A stretch of 64,000 bases of DNA. Origin: Apostichopus japonicus (Eukaryota; Echinodermata; Holothuroidea; Aspidochirotida; Stichopodidae). The position numbers were made by a program, and so were the translations under genes. The notes beneath the pieces were generated by a model that was not told the DNA's origin, ran no database searches, and was given only the letters and a program-made list of their open reading frames with translations. Shown here piece by piece: positions 1 through 12,800 of the stretch (positions within the stretch are counted from its first letter, which is position 1; every line of letters begins with the position of its first letter). Location: the NCBI RefSeq assembly GCF_037975245.1, contig NC_092565.1:7866999-7930998 (forward strand). The letters are read 5' to 3'.

Positions 1-1638
1 TATTCCCAACATTGACCATTTTCTGGTATGAACTGTTTATTGTATGAAATGTGTAATACACTGTTCATTTTTGAAAAAGAATTTCCATTAATGGGTAAGG
101 TGGTGTTGAGATGTTTGGATCTGTTAGTTGCTATAGTTTCATTTTAGTAGTTGTCTCTGTCTGTCCAATAGGTTTCTTTGGTTTGTGTTGCTGCCTTCAG
201 TTCCTATGTTTAGCAGCATCTGTCATATCCAATAACACAATTATGGTCTTATGGAAGGTATAATTTGTCTTGCTAAGAAACATGCATATAACATTATTAT
301 TTCTAATTCTTAGGCTACTTGGAGGCAGGAGGGTATTTGTGTGGGAGAGTGGGGGGTAGGGCAGGGCAAGGTGGCAAGTACCAAAGAAGCGTTGCATAGG
401 GAAACACTGTCAAAAGGGATTGTATCAACACAAAGTGTATTAAGGAATTTGTCCTCTTTGTACCTTGTTGCAGTTAAAATTATTTGCCTTTTTCATGGGC
501 AACAAAAGTGGGGAAGTTTCCCACTAGCCTCCTTGGGTCTACCATTATGTGTTATTTAATTTACCGTTTCATAATGGAAAAGAGGAAAGCATTGTTTAAA
601 ATATCCCAGTCAGTTTTCCATTATTCTTGTACATATTCCATAAATATAATGTCTTTTGTAATAAGTAATATTATAAGTAATACTTCAAATATGTTAACTA
701 ATTGCACTCTACAAACAGATCTTTTACTTTTATCAAGAGATATATGTGTTTGAAGCAGAACAAGTCTTAAGAGCCAATAGAAGTCACATTGGATATGCAC
801 TATTTATGGGAAGTGTGAACAAAATAGGTTTCATGTGAATATGCAGTAACTTGAAAGTAATACTATACTCAAACTTAGCATATTGTAATCGCTAAAAGTT
901 TCTAAATTAAGTGGTTTCCTGCCCATCAAAACCCTCAAAATGATTGTGAAATACTTGAGAGGATCAAATTAGAAAACAAAGGTCCCTCAGGGAGGATTCA
1001 TTTGTACGTTCAAGAAAAGAAAGTGAAAATGCTAGACACCTGGTGATCATTTGCTGTCTTTTGCATATCATTTGCATATCATTTGGCATCCTCTGAAGCA
1101 CAAAACAGTTTAATCTGGTCATTGCTGTCAGTTGCAATTACAATTAAAGTAGAACAAAAAAATAAAGATATTGAAAGATTTTAGTCAATGACATGCTCTT
1201 GTATGTAATTTTATTTAAGTATTGTAGGAAGGTTGCTATGGTACATGTCACTACACCAAGTATATTTCTTGATGTATTCTCTTATAAAATTTTATCTTTC
1301 CTCTGAGTATCCATTTTTTGTCTGGGATTGAAGAAAATATCAATAATCCTAGAAGCATCAATTTATGCTGCGACCTTTATAGATTATATTTCCATGTAAT
1401 GGATGTGTTAGCCAACTTCTGTATGCTTGCATTTCATGTATCGAGAGATTATTTTACTTTCCATGTAGTTTCATTTCGTTTGTTTTTAGTTTCATGAAAA
1501 ACATATCTGCATGAATTTCCTGTATATCACTAAAATGGGTCATGTGATCATTAAGACAGAACCTGATTTGTTATTATCATTAGTGACTATATTAGTTTAA
1601 AATTGTATTGTAGTTTGGTTTGTACATTTTTGGGTACA

Positions 1639-1668
1639 TAGATATATATATATATATATATATATATT
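1639..1668. repeat. (TA)n microsatellite
   Basis: About 14 uninterrupted TA units. Confidence 0.95.
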
Positions 1669-2479
1669 CAAATCATTATCTTAGATTCCAAAGTTAGCAG
1701 AAACCTGAAATTCTGGACCTGTTCAGTATCAGTCAGTTCTAGTTTGTTTGCAAAAATGTGGTTTATTTCTGATTTCATCTATCTGGACATTGGATTTGGT
1801 TTGTCCCAGTGAATGTTGAACAACCTCCACTATTACTTTTTTTTAGGGTTGTAGGGATGTCTAGTTCTGGACCAGGGAATGGGAAAGAAAATATCATTCC
1901 ATGCCAAATTCTCTGACTTCTGTGTCAAAAAGTGGGCAGGATATCAACCATTTTCCATCAATTTTTCCTCATGCACAGGCCAATGTATGGCATTGGAATC
2001 CTTGGGGATTCATATCTAACAAAATACCATATTTTCATGATTTTTTGGAAATTTTAAACTGTTCTATGAATGAAATGCATATATAAATTATCAAAGGAAG
2101 GCGGTTTACCACTTTGACATCCTGGTAACACCACTGTGGAATATCATAGTGTACATGAGTATAACTACAGTTTCATTGTCTGTTTTGCTAAGTCACTGCA
2201 ATTTGCCACCTCAATGCAGAATGTGTTTACATGGATTTAAATTATTATAAACAATTTGATGAAATTGATGACAGGAAATATTAAGGAATAATAGAATCAG
2301 TATATACAAAAGTATCCATTCTGTGTAACCTTTTCCGAGTTACTTTGCAACAGTACCTGCTCCCTTTGTTTCAGTGGCAAAGCGGAAGTAAGTAACACTC
2401 TATACACCTGCTCCCGTCCCTCCACTCCATCCCCTGCACACAAAAATATAAAATGATCATAACAGTAGAACATGATTGG

Positions 2480-2765
2480 CCCTTAGTTTACATAAGCACC
2501 ACCCTACCACAAATAAAAAAAAATCACAAAGCTCAAGTTCTATGTATCCAAGTCATACAAACTGTGGTACCATATCACCTTCCCACCACAAATAAAAATG
2601 TTCTTAATTGCTACCCAATTAAGTATAAGGTCTATGTACCCAAGTCATACAGACTGGTACCCTATCACCACCCCATCCACACATAAAAAAAAAAAGTTCT
2701 TAATAATTGCTACCCAAATAAGGTTAAGGTCTATGTACCTAAGTCATTCAAACTATGGTATGGAT
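2480..2765. repeat. ~95-bp diverged tandem repeat
   Basis: Three units share TCTATGTACCCAAGTCATAC followed by AAACTGGTACC, CACCACAAATAAAAA and TTCTTAATTGCTACCCAA-like parts, with A-runs between them. Confidence 0.8.
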
Positions 2766-3830
2766 CATACTCCTGCAAAATATGCCACAAACTACAAAAA
2801 AAAAATGAATTCCCACATAGCCATTAGCTTCCCTTCTCGTGTCTGTTTTTCCTGCTCCTTTTGTCCCTGGCTCACAACTATTGCAGTGTAAAAATATCAC
2901 TAATATTATAGAGTACCATTGAAAGGGTACTTCAAGCCACTGCCATCCATATCATACAGCAGAGGGTGTAATGGTTAACATGAGGGCCCAGTTGCAAGGA
3001 TTAGATGGGACCCCTCAAGCGAGAGAAGCAGGCAAACTATCTGCTTGGGTACCTTTTTGTTACCATAAGCGCCTTTTGGATGAGACTAGTTTAATTAATC
3101 AAGTGTTAGCTAATTATTTACCTCTTCAACATTAGAATCAATTATACAATGCTAACATATAATCGAATATCTGCTAGTATTAATTCAAACATATGACACC
3201 AATAGTTTGAATATATGTAAGCAGTATTAATATATAACTGATTGAAATTGAAGTCATGTCCATATTAATTCGAATTTATGTCTACATTTAAATGTCAGAA
3301 TTAAATCCGATTCATGTCGTCAGTAGTACCTGCCGACGTTTGTCCACGGCGGCCTACCGTAGTGGACAGTGCACCCATTGAGTTCAGCCAAACATTGTTT
3401 TCCTCCGGAACACAACATCCTTTTTAAAGTTCCCAGGATCAGAAGGAAGATACCATTAACATAAAAAAGGATTATATAATTGTATTCATTTTTTGGATTA
3501 TAAAAAACTTATCACATCAAGATAATTACACAATATTTTAATTCATTAGGTGTTGCGTTCTAACTTTTGACGGAAATATAAACAAATGGCGCAAAATAGT
3601 CCCATTTCAAATCAACTAATAATTTTGTGACCTCTATTAAAAAAAATAGAATCCCCGGAAGGTTTAATTGTACAGTCACATGCTCGTACGAACCCGACCG
3701 CTCTGAAATGATCTTTCGTGCACATCTCTCAGGCGTAATATCGAACGTGCCACGACTGTGCCTAAAAGTACCTACGAACAATTTCTCTAAGTGCCACTTG
3801 TATCTCGCCCGATATTTTCCCGGCACCACC

Positions 3831-3844
3831 ATGGCTAATATAAG
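3831..3844 (+). CDS. Aminopeptidase exon 1 (MANI + split Arg)
   Basis: Start codon in CACCATGG, then GCT AAT ATA AG and donor AG|GTAATT. It ends in phase 2, and exon 2 starts with the single base needed to complete AGA (Arg5). Too short to be found as an ORF; supported by the phase match and by the Kozak context. The surrounding ~200 bp is richer in CpG than its neighbourhood, as expected of a promoter-proximal exon. Confidence 0.75.
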
Positions 3845-6800
3845 GTAATTATCAGAGAAGAATTACTTCAGTGTGTATCTTACATTATAGGACTAAACTC
3901 AAGTTAGGCTAGTTACGATATGGTCACAGGTTCCAACTTCTTTTCGGCTTAGGCACAGCTAAGGCATTACTTTGAGTGCACAATGTTGTATAGGGCTTCA
4001 GCAGCATGTAATTGTATTTGTAAGGTTGCTGTTGAACCACCCGCAAGAACACACAAATTCACGTTAAAATCGAAACCTCCTTCGAATATGTAAGGTAGCT
4101 TCACTGTTTACCAAACAGTGAAATGTCAGTGTATCTATTAAGACTAGCATATTCATTAGCTGGAATATTTTCTCTGTTTTGCATGTTTATTTCTCAACCT
4201 TGTGCTAATATGTTTTGGCTTCTGTAAATAAAAACAAAGTGGCTATTCTTACGACTAGTCGTAACAATAATTCCCTTTTACGCATGCACAGTTGCTTTAA
4301 CGTGGCTGTTTTTACGACTAGGAGTAACAATATTTTCTGGTTAGGGGTTGGGTTAGGGTTAGGGTTACCCCTACTACATGCACAGTTCCTTTATTTACTT
4401 TACTGCGCATGAATTCGCCGATGTCGTAAGAATAGTTTATAAATAATTGTTACGACTAGTCGTAAGAATAGCCACGGCCAAATAAAGAAGGAAAAGTCGG
4501 TATAACTTTTTAACATTTATTAATATATCCATGTTCAAAGTGATATCTAGCTGTTCGAAAGCTAATGCAGGGTAAATGTTTAAGGTTAATTTGTGGTTAT
4601 CCCTCAGACAACCAGGTCATGCTTTTTGTTTGCAGATCTGTAGAAATGTAGCGAATTAATTAAGGTAGGTGAGATGTTTAAAGTGCAATCGGAATTGGTG
4701 AAAACATCTAGTCGTCTGCTGGACAACCTCTAAAGCTCATTACGGTCGTCGGAACAGAAATTTGTTAGTCATGGATGTCAGGATGACAATTGAAATTTGC
4801 TCTGTAATGTATGACAAATGGAACAACAATCTTAAAGGTCTGCTGTGTAGACCCCAAATATAGAGCGTTACCATGGAAAAATTTCTTGCAATTACGTAAA
4901 CGACCTGCCTTGGTCGTAAAATGACCTCTTTTTACCAAATAGTCTGCAATGCAATGAGGGTCTTTGTGTGAACACTGTATGATTAACTACACCCCTAGAT
5001 GAACATATTTCCACACAGTGTTAAGAAGCTATGCAGGCTAATTGTACAGCCTGAGGTTTGATTTACGACCGTGGCAAGTCGATTACATAAGCACAAAACA
5101 TTCCTAGCTATAGCGTGCTATAATTGGAGCCAATAAAGTGCTCAGATCGATCTTTCATATTTCAAACATGTCATTAATGCTTTTACAATATAGTCTGCTA
5201 TAAAACTGCTGCTGCTGCTGTTTTGCCATAGTCCTCAAAGAACCGTCGGCATTCTCTTCTTGTGTATATACAAGAGAATTATAGACTAATAATCCGCTGG
5301 GACGTCACTCCGCTACGGATGCAGCTGGCCAGAACATACTATCATGTACAACCGCCCTTTACTACACGTACACCTACTGCTGGTGCTGCTGCGTGCCTTC
5401 AATACCATGGAAACCTTAGAATAACAACGCCAATCCGCCATACAGACTGCTCCCAAACCCAACCCATGGGCCCCGCTCGGTTTTATGGCGCCGACCGACC
5501 CGCCAGTCGCATAGTAGGTAATAATGGTTTCTTGTGTGCTTTTTATAAGACGTTATCCTGGGACTGACTAACCCCACACACAGCCTCCCCACTCTGCCTG
5601 GATGCAGTTAAACGTCATACCCAGGACACACTATAAAACACCTGATGATTATTTCTTGCAGAAAAATCCAAGACTGCTCAAATCAGTCAAATGCAACAGT
5701 TACTATCTAGAAGATACATGGCAATTAGTTTCTTGATTTAAATATTGAAAAGAATGAATAATCACATAACATGTCAGACAACAACAAGTAGTGACTTCAG
5801 ATATTTGCTTCTTTAATTTTTACACAAATAATTGCACAACAACATAAATTTTAAAAATAAAAGAAATTGTACTGTACAGAATGTTATTATACAGACCTAA
5901 CAAGATAATCCAGGAACTAAATTTATGTTTTCTGCTTATGAAAGAGGAACACATTCTCATGTCAAATCATCCTCATGTCAAATTCACCTTTATAATAATA
6001 ATGCTAACATGGTACCTAGGAATGTTGAACATCAATTTCACCTGGATCAAATGATCATTTGCATCCGTCAAAAACAACTAATAGAACTCGGGCTATCCCG
6101 GTTTGAAGTCTTAGGACAATTGTACAAATCGAAAGTGAACACTATCCTTTGTCAGTCTGGAACGTGTTTCGACACTGACCTTGTGTGATTTATCACAGAG
6201 TGACTTTGTAAGTTATTTGAATGCAACTCTGCATCCAATTTACATAAAGAGATCTATGGCTGGCTTATATATATATATGGAACCATCCAACTGCAGATTT
6301 GGTCAAGGACAAGCAAAACAAAGTATTGGGTCCAAATGATGGTAGAAAAAAGATGAGTGTCAGCTAAGGATCTGTGTGACTGTGTAACATGTATACATGT
6401 AATGAAGATATAATGTGATGGTATAGCTTTACATTATAATAAGGTTGTTGTCGTGTTAGATCTCCACCTTCCATCTTCATAGTCTGAATATCACTGCACT
6501 ACCTTGTCCTACCTTGAGTACCTCCCCTCGCTCCCCCCCCCCCATCCCATCCACACACTGCAGTGTGAAGGAAGGGATGGCCTTCACAACCTTATATTAA
6601 TAAACGTTACCTTTAACCACATCAAAATAACCTGTTCTAAGATTGAAATATGGAATGCAAAAAGGGTCATATATTTCAAAAGAGCATTATGTAATCACAA
6701 GTCCTTTGAGCTTGAGAGAAAATTTAGAACCAATATAAAACATCTATTCAATGTATATTCTTTGATATGTATAGTTTTAATGCAGTAAATCCTTCCCTTT

Positions 6801-9800
6801 GAAACAGCAGCGCATTGTTTGTTATCATTACTCGGTATTAGAATAGTGTTAAGAATTGTTAAATTAACAAATATTCATAGTGTTGGAATATCAACAAATA
6901 AAACCTTGGTGATAAGGAAACTCAAATAGATTAATGAGTTGTCTGATTTTCTGACTGCATACATACTGATCCCCTTTTACTCCTGAGACAACTTAGATAT
7001 GTTCACTTGTTATTGAGCCTGACTATTAGGTTGCAGTGCTTAACTGTATGTTGTTATTGATGGTGCATTGTGTATTCTTTTATCCCTCCCCCCTGTCACT
7101 GGTCCTTTGCGGTCAGGTCTGCATTGAAAAGTCTTAAACGGCATAGCCTTGGCTTGAACTTATTGTTCAGTAAATTTTTCTTTGTCAATTATCGAGATGA
7201 TTAGCTAGCAGCATTATCATTCATATCCACTAGATCTTAGTAAATTTGTTCTGGGTGATTTTGTCCAGTAAGGTATTAAAGTATCTTTGGTTATTACACA
7301 ACAGGGTACACAGCAACTATTAGTTTATATAGTACATTGGCAAATAAACAGTTTGAGAGTTCATTAGTTCAGCTTCTGATCAAAAAGATTTTTTCATAGA
7401 TAGTTTTTGGGGTCAGTGATTTTATGCTATACGACCTATTGCTACTGATCATGTTTAATTGATCACTGTCACATTTTTTTCAGCAATGTGCAGCTTTTCC
7501 TTGAAACAATAGATAATCCCACTAAAAAAAACCTGATATTATGGCAAGCACTTGGGCAATCATTTCACAAACCAAAAACATAGAGATAATACAAGATGGA
7601 ATGTTGTCTCCTTTTTGAATGGGTACATGCACCAGTTAACATACTGTAATTATATTCAAAATTATGAAATTATCTTTGGTAGTCTTTTGTGAGTTTTGTA
7701 TACATAGCATAAACAAATCAAAACATTGGTACGGCATTGACCCGGCCTAGACTCAAAAAAAAGTTTTGGTTTCATCTTGTTAAGTGAATCACTTAATGCT
7801 GTGTGTCATTACAGGTTGATACTCATATCATCATGATCATTATCATCATTTTATCAATCTTATTTGAATACTGGCAAGGGTTTATCACAGTAATCTGTGG
7901 GCTAAGTTCATTGATTTGCCTTCATAGTGGATAGAGTTCAAGGTACAAAGTATAATGGACAAAAAGTAGTTTTATTATTTGACTGCTAGCATCATGCAAT
8001 TTTAAATATTATTACAAAGCGATGTTACATTCCATTTAAGTTTGAATGCAAATTATGATATTGCTCTATAAAGGTATAGATAATCTTTAAAGGCCGTCCG
8101 AGGCGATAACTTCAACTGGTATCGTATCGCTAATTTCTATGCAAAATGAGCAACTTGCTATACCAGTGCAATGATGTAGAGCAGTGTTTGTATACAGAAA
8201 ACATATTAAAGAGATCAAATTCATAGCCATAAAAACAGCTACACAAAATTTGCACACTAAATTATTCCTTGTGCCTGGTGAAAGTCATATGTCAGATGTC
8301 AGAAGTTGACATATTTCTGGAAAGTGTCATTTTGTACCAAATGTGAGCTAAAACCTAATCCAGAATTGATATAAAAGCCAGGGCACCAAAACTAAATTTC
8401 AGGCAGACGAGCTGCCCTTCGAGAGAAAGAATGCGTTGCCTTTCTGGTACAGGTTGAGTCCTGAGATGTAGAGAGATGCTATAAAACTAAGACCAACATT
8501 TAATACATATGTTATAAAAAATGCAAACATTTCCAGCCGTGAACAACGTCAACTTGTTAACTTTATATTTATGATCTTGTCATGTGTAGATTACCGTGTC
8601 TAGTTAAGGCTGCTTCGTTGGAGGACGCCAAGGAGTATGATGGCTTGGTTGTCGTATCGCCTGGTGTAGAGAGTCTCGTGGGCGAGCTTGCATTTGCTAA
8701 GGCTGCAGTGGATAATGCACTTAAGGTGAGACATTTTATCATATTTTTATTCCCAACTTGTTATTTGAGTGGAAAGTTAGAAAGATTGCCGCATGAAAAA
8801 TACTAACAAAGATAATGTATAATCCACCATTTAAAAAAAAAAAAAAAGTAAAAGCAAAAACCTGAGAAAAACAAAGATTTTCTATCTGAGGCTTTTATAT
8901 TTGCCACAGAACAGAAGAAACAAGAGGTAGTACTTGAGCATTCTTGGTATAATTTGTCAGTCGTTAAAACGGAAATTCAGTGTGATTGGGACTTTCAAGA
9001 TGACTATTACTTTCTTTTTTGAACAATGACAGAGCTCTTTCGACATGTTGTAGCAACAATCGGTTTTATTTATTGTTTAAGCAGTTTGCTTCTTATTGTA
9101 AATATTTCTTGTTGCTATGGACCACCGTCCTCGCTACTCACAGAGCAATAATGAATTTTCTCGCGAATCAAACCTGTTAGGCTTTAATAACATGGAATAA
9201 TAGTATTTATTGTTATGTTAGACCTTGCAAAAATGCAGAAATCACAATTTTCTTTAACCTCTAGCCTACATGTCTCCATTCTGCATTTGCACTCAAATCT
9301 ATAACGGTAACGTTTTAGCTCTGTGTCCCGATTCACCTTACTTCAGGGTCACAAATTCCAGATTGTTATACATCCATTTTAATCTGGTTGGTTTTAAAGT
9401 TTTGGCGAAGTGTTAGGGAGCGTTCGGTAAAAAATTTGAACTTCTCAGAAAATCCAAATCTGTGCAGCACCAGCCAGTGATGTGTATTGATATTAAAGAA
9501 AACCTGCAAGAGGATTCATTCCAGATAGATTATGTGAACAGCTAACCCATCGCTTGAGGTTGACCTATACACCATGACTAGTGGAGGTTTATAGTTTCTG
9601 GAAATTGTAAAAACTCCATTTGTAAACTATTTCGTTGAATAAAGTTTGCTAGAGATTAACAATTTCTATTCTTTGCCAATTACAGTTGGATAAAAGTGTG
9701 AGCACAAGAGCAAGCCTTGTTCATCTACCTGATCATACCCTGGGACGGATGGTGTTCTCACCCACTGGTCCCTTGAATCGAGATTACGACGATGTCAGGA

Positions 9801-12800
9801 GGTTCGGGGAGGCAGCAAACTCTGGTGTAAAGCGGTTAGTTTTCGGCATATATTTAAATTTGGGTTTTTATAAGAAGTTCCGTTCTTACATTATTTGCGG
9901 ATGCATATCAAGTAAGAAATTTACAGTCACCAAATTGTGTGGATGCAGCAAGTACTGCAGCTAGGTGTCATTGTTAGCCATATAGCTACTGAATATTCTC
10001 TGTATTACATGTATGCTGGAAGGCTCATATATATACACAGCTGATGTACACAACACAGCCTTGTCTTCTACTGTGACGGGCTTCAGTGTCACCATACATA
10101 GACCCACAGAAGTTTAGTTTGCTCTTTGCGGCATGCACATTGTGTCATGACAGCAGACATGTACAGGTAGCTGTGTAGAGGTACTGTTGACTGTGTTATA
10201 AAGCAATACACAGTATATGCTTGAACTGTTTGTTATAAAGAGATACACAGTATGCCTGAACTGATTGTTATAAAGAGATACACAGTATGCCTGAACTGTG
10301 TGTAAGTAGTGATTGGTAGGGTTTTTTGTCAGTAAATTGACCAGTCCCTGTTTATTCAATGCATCTAGAACACCATCATCTACAGAAGTCAGAATAGTTA
10401 TAAAATTGTTAGCACTGTCAACCCTTATACGTGCTACTTGGTCAATTAGATATAGTCTGAAAGGCAGTCGCGTATAGTTTGCCCTTCACATCAGGCGACA
10501 ATCTCATAAACAGTTCTAGCTCTTTCAAGATTTCTTTTAACCAATTTGGAGTACTACTTCAATCGCAAATAGGTTTGGTTACTCTTGCATGAAAAACCAA
10601 CCAATGGTCAGTCAGTAGGGGCATACGGAACCCAAGACCTTCCAGATACCAGGGTTTTCTTCTTCCCTGTTCCAATGACTATATGTATGTAACCAAGGTA
10701 CTGGCTCATATGTATGTAACCATGGGTACCAGCTCATTTCTTGTACAAGTTCAGCATCCATATGATCTAGTAGCTCATATATGGAGATATTCACTCTGTA
10801 TGTATTAACATGTCTTTCTCCGATAGGGCTCTGGAGGCTGGTTTCTCGAAGCCATTGTTTGTCACTGTCTCAGAAAAGGAATACCCTGATGGTTCCTTGG
10901 TCAGTCTTCTCGGTGCACTCCATGCCCTCTACGTGGTAAGTGATTCTCCCAGATTATCTCCTACGCATTGTTTTTGCCAATTATTGACTGTTACGGTTGT
11001 CTCCATCATCACAAATGAGCTACTGTTATTTACAAGAACAGCCAGGAGGCCATCTCCACCCTCACCCCCCACCCCGATTAATTTTCATACCCATGAGCGT
11101 AATTGCCATCAAAGGTGTCGGTTTCACCCACATTGAACATTGTCCTGACTCCTGAACCCCAACCTGCCCCCTCCCCCTCCCCCCCCCCTCCTGTCTCTCT
11201 CGCCCTCATCTCAAAGCTATGGCTGTGTCTCTGATTACCAAATGCTATCGGTCAAGTTAAAATGCAGAGGGATTTTCTTTCAGATGTTTAACACGCACAA
11301 TTGCTTGATAATCAAAAAAACAGAAAAACAAAAAACAAGTTAAATGAATAACTTGATTGTAGCTTGTCAAAGTTAAGCAAAGAGAAAGAAATAGAACCAA
11401 GTTTGATAGGTTCAAGGTAATAAACTGTTTTAAAAAATAATATAAAATAAAATAAAAGACAAGTGTAAAAGAAGAAAAGTTTAAATAAATATGTATACTC
11501 TTGACTGAATGTCTTCATGAGTATTGATTCATTGTAATACATATGTAACAACACACATAAAATAACACACTTAATATTAAACACATAATAACACACGCAT
11601 AAAATGCTGGTTTGAAGTTTTAGAAAATTTATGACTTTTACTTCCATTTTAAAATGCTATTGATATAAGACTCGTAAGTTAAACACATGACAACGGAACC
11701 ATTTGGTTATTTCATTTTATGCCGATCATTTTTCTCTTACAGCCCATCGAGATCAGAGAGAATATTGAGCCAAGAGCTCAAAAAGTAGAAGCCCTAGGTG
11801 TTTTCGATAAGTCCGCAGAGACGGCAAAGACGCTGGTGGAGAAAGCCATTGCTGTCGAGAGTGGAAGGTGAGAGACTTGATCTAGGAATGACTTTGCCTA
11901 CAGAATAGCCATAACTTACAAAAACCAAACATTGACAGTATGATAAGTAGAATGATTTACAACCATTAGAATTAGTATAATTGATAGATTTCAGAATGTT
12001 AGATTAAGGAGAAATAGGACAGTGATGTTCCCTTTTTTATCCATAAAAGGGGTTTTAATGAGAATGGAATCAACCTTATAGGGATTGATTGGCTAGAGAG
12101 TGCAAACATAGAGCGGATATTGGCAAGTAACATTTGGCACCAATTACCCAAATCAGACATTTTCAAATCATCCTCCCCCTTCACCCTCTTCCCCTCCCCC
12201 ACCCAGGGTCTGTCCACTACCTTGTCTTTTTTTCCTTACTCTGTTGTTCCTGATGTATTATTGATAATAGTTGATGTTATCATCCTTTGGATGGATATTT
12301 TACAGACATATCTCGCTTCATCTTGTAGGCTTGTCTACCGTGACATCGGTGGATCGGATCCAGAGCGAATGGCGCCACCAAATGTTGCTACTTATGTTCG
12401 TGAATTGTTCGACTCTGCTGACAGTCAAGTCAAGGTTCATATGATTCTCTTTTCTTTTCTTTTTTTCTTCATTTTTCCTTTGGCCTTCTTTCTAATAACA
12501 TTGCGTCTGGCAATTTTCTCCTGCAAAATGACTCACTAAAATGTTACATTTATGAAATAAAAATGTTATTTACAAGAATCGCATCCAAAATTGCATTGGT
12601 ATCGATTGCATTTTGGGTAAACAAATATTTGTTCAGTAAATTCTTGTATTAACATATCTTGGAAATGAAAATGACCAACTGCTTTGAGTTGACATCAGAA
12701 TATATGGACAAGGTCTTGATATTCCCTTTTCAGTGTACATCAGATTGTTGCAAGTACAAATTTTGTCTCCTGCTACGACTATAACATGAGCATAAAATAT

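Larger units (their letters stand above)
1..3707. other. No gene recognised; AT-rich flank
   Basis: Only short open frames without domain character. Holds the (TA)n tract at 1639, the tandem repeat at 2480-2765 and a short repeated POU-octamer-like ATTTGCAT at about 1058-1085. The last ~400 bp becomes richer in CpG and probably contains the TATA-less aminopeptidase promoter. Confidence 0.6.

Noticed and set aside
3560..3832. 90-codon open frame on the - strand at the aminopeptidase promoter
   Set aside because: Its mirror strand carries the 5'UTR and presequence frame; no domain, and no separate promoter seen.
5262..5567. 101-codon open frame in a GC-richer patch with CTG repeats upstream
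   Set aside because: Lies in aminopeptidase intron 1; inserting it is not needed by phase, and no family resemblance is seen.
12120..12539. 139-codon open frame on the + strand
   Set aside because: Only the 106 bp of exon 6 are coding; the ends are intron sequence read through.
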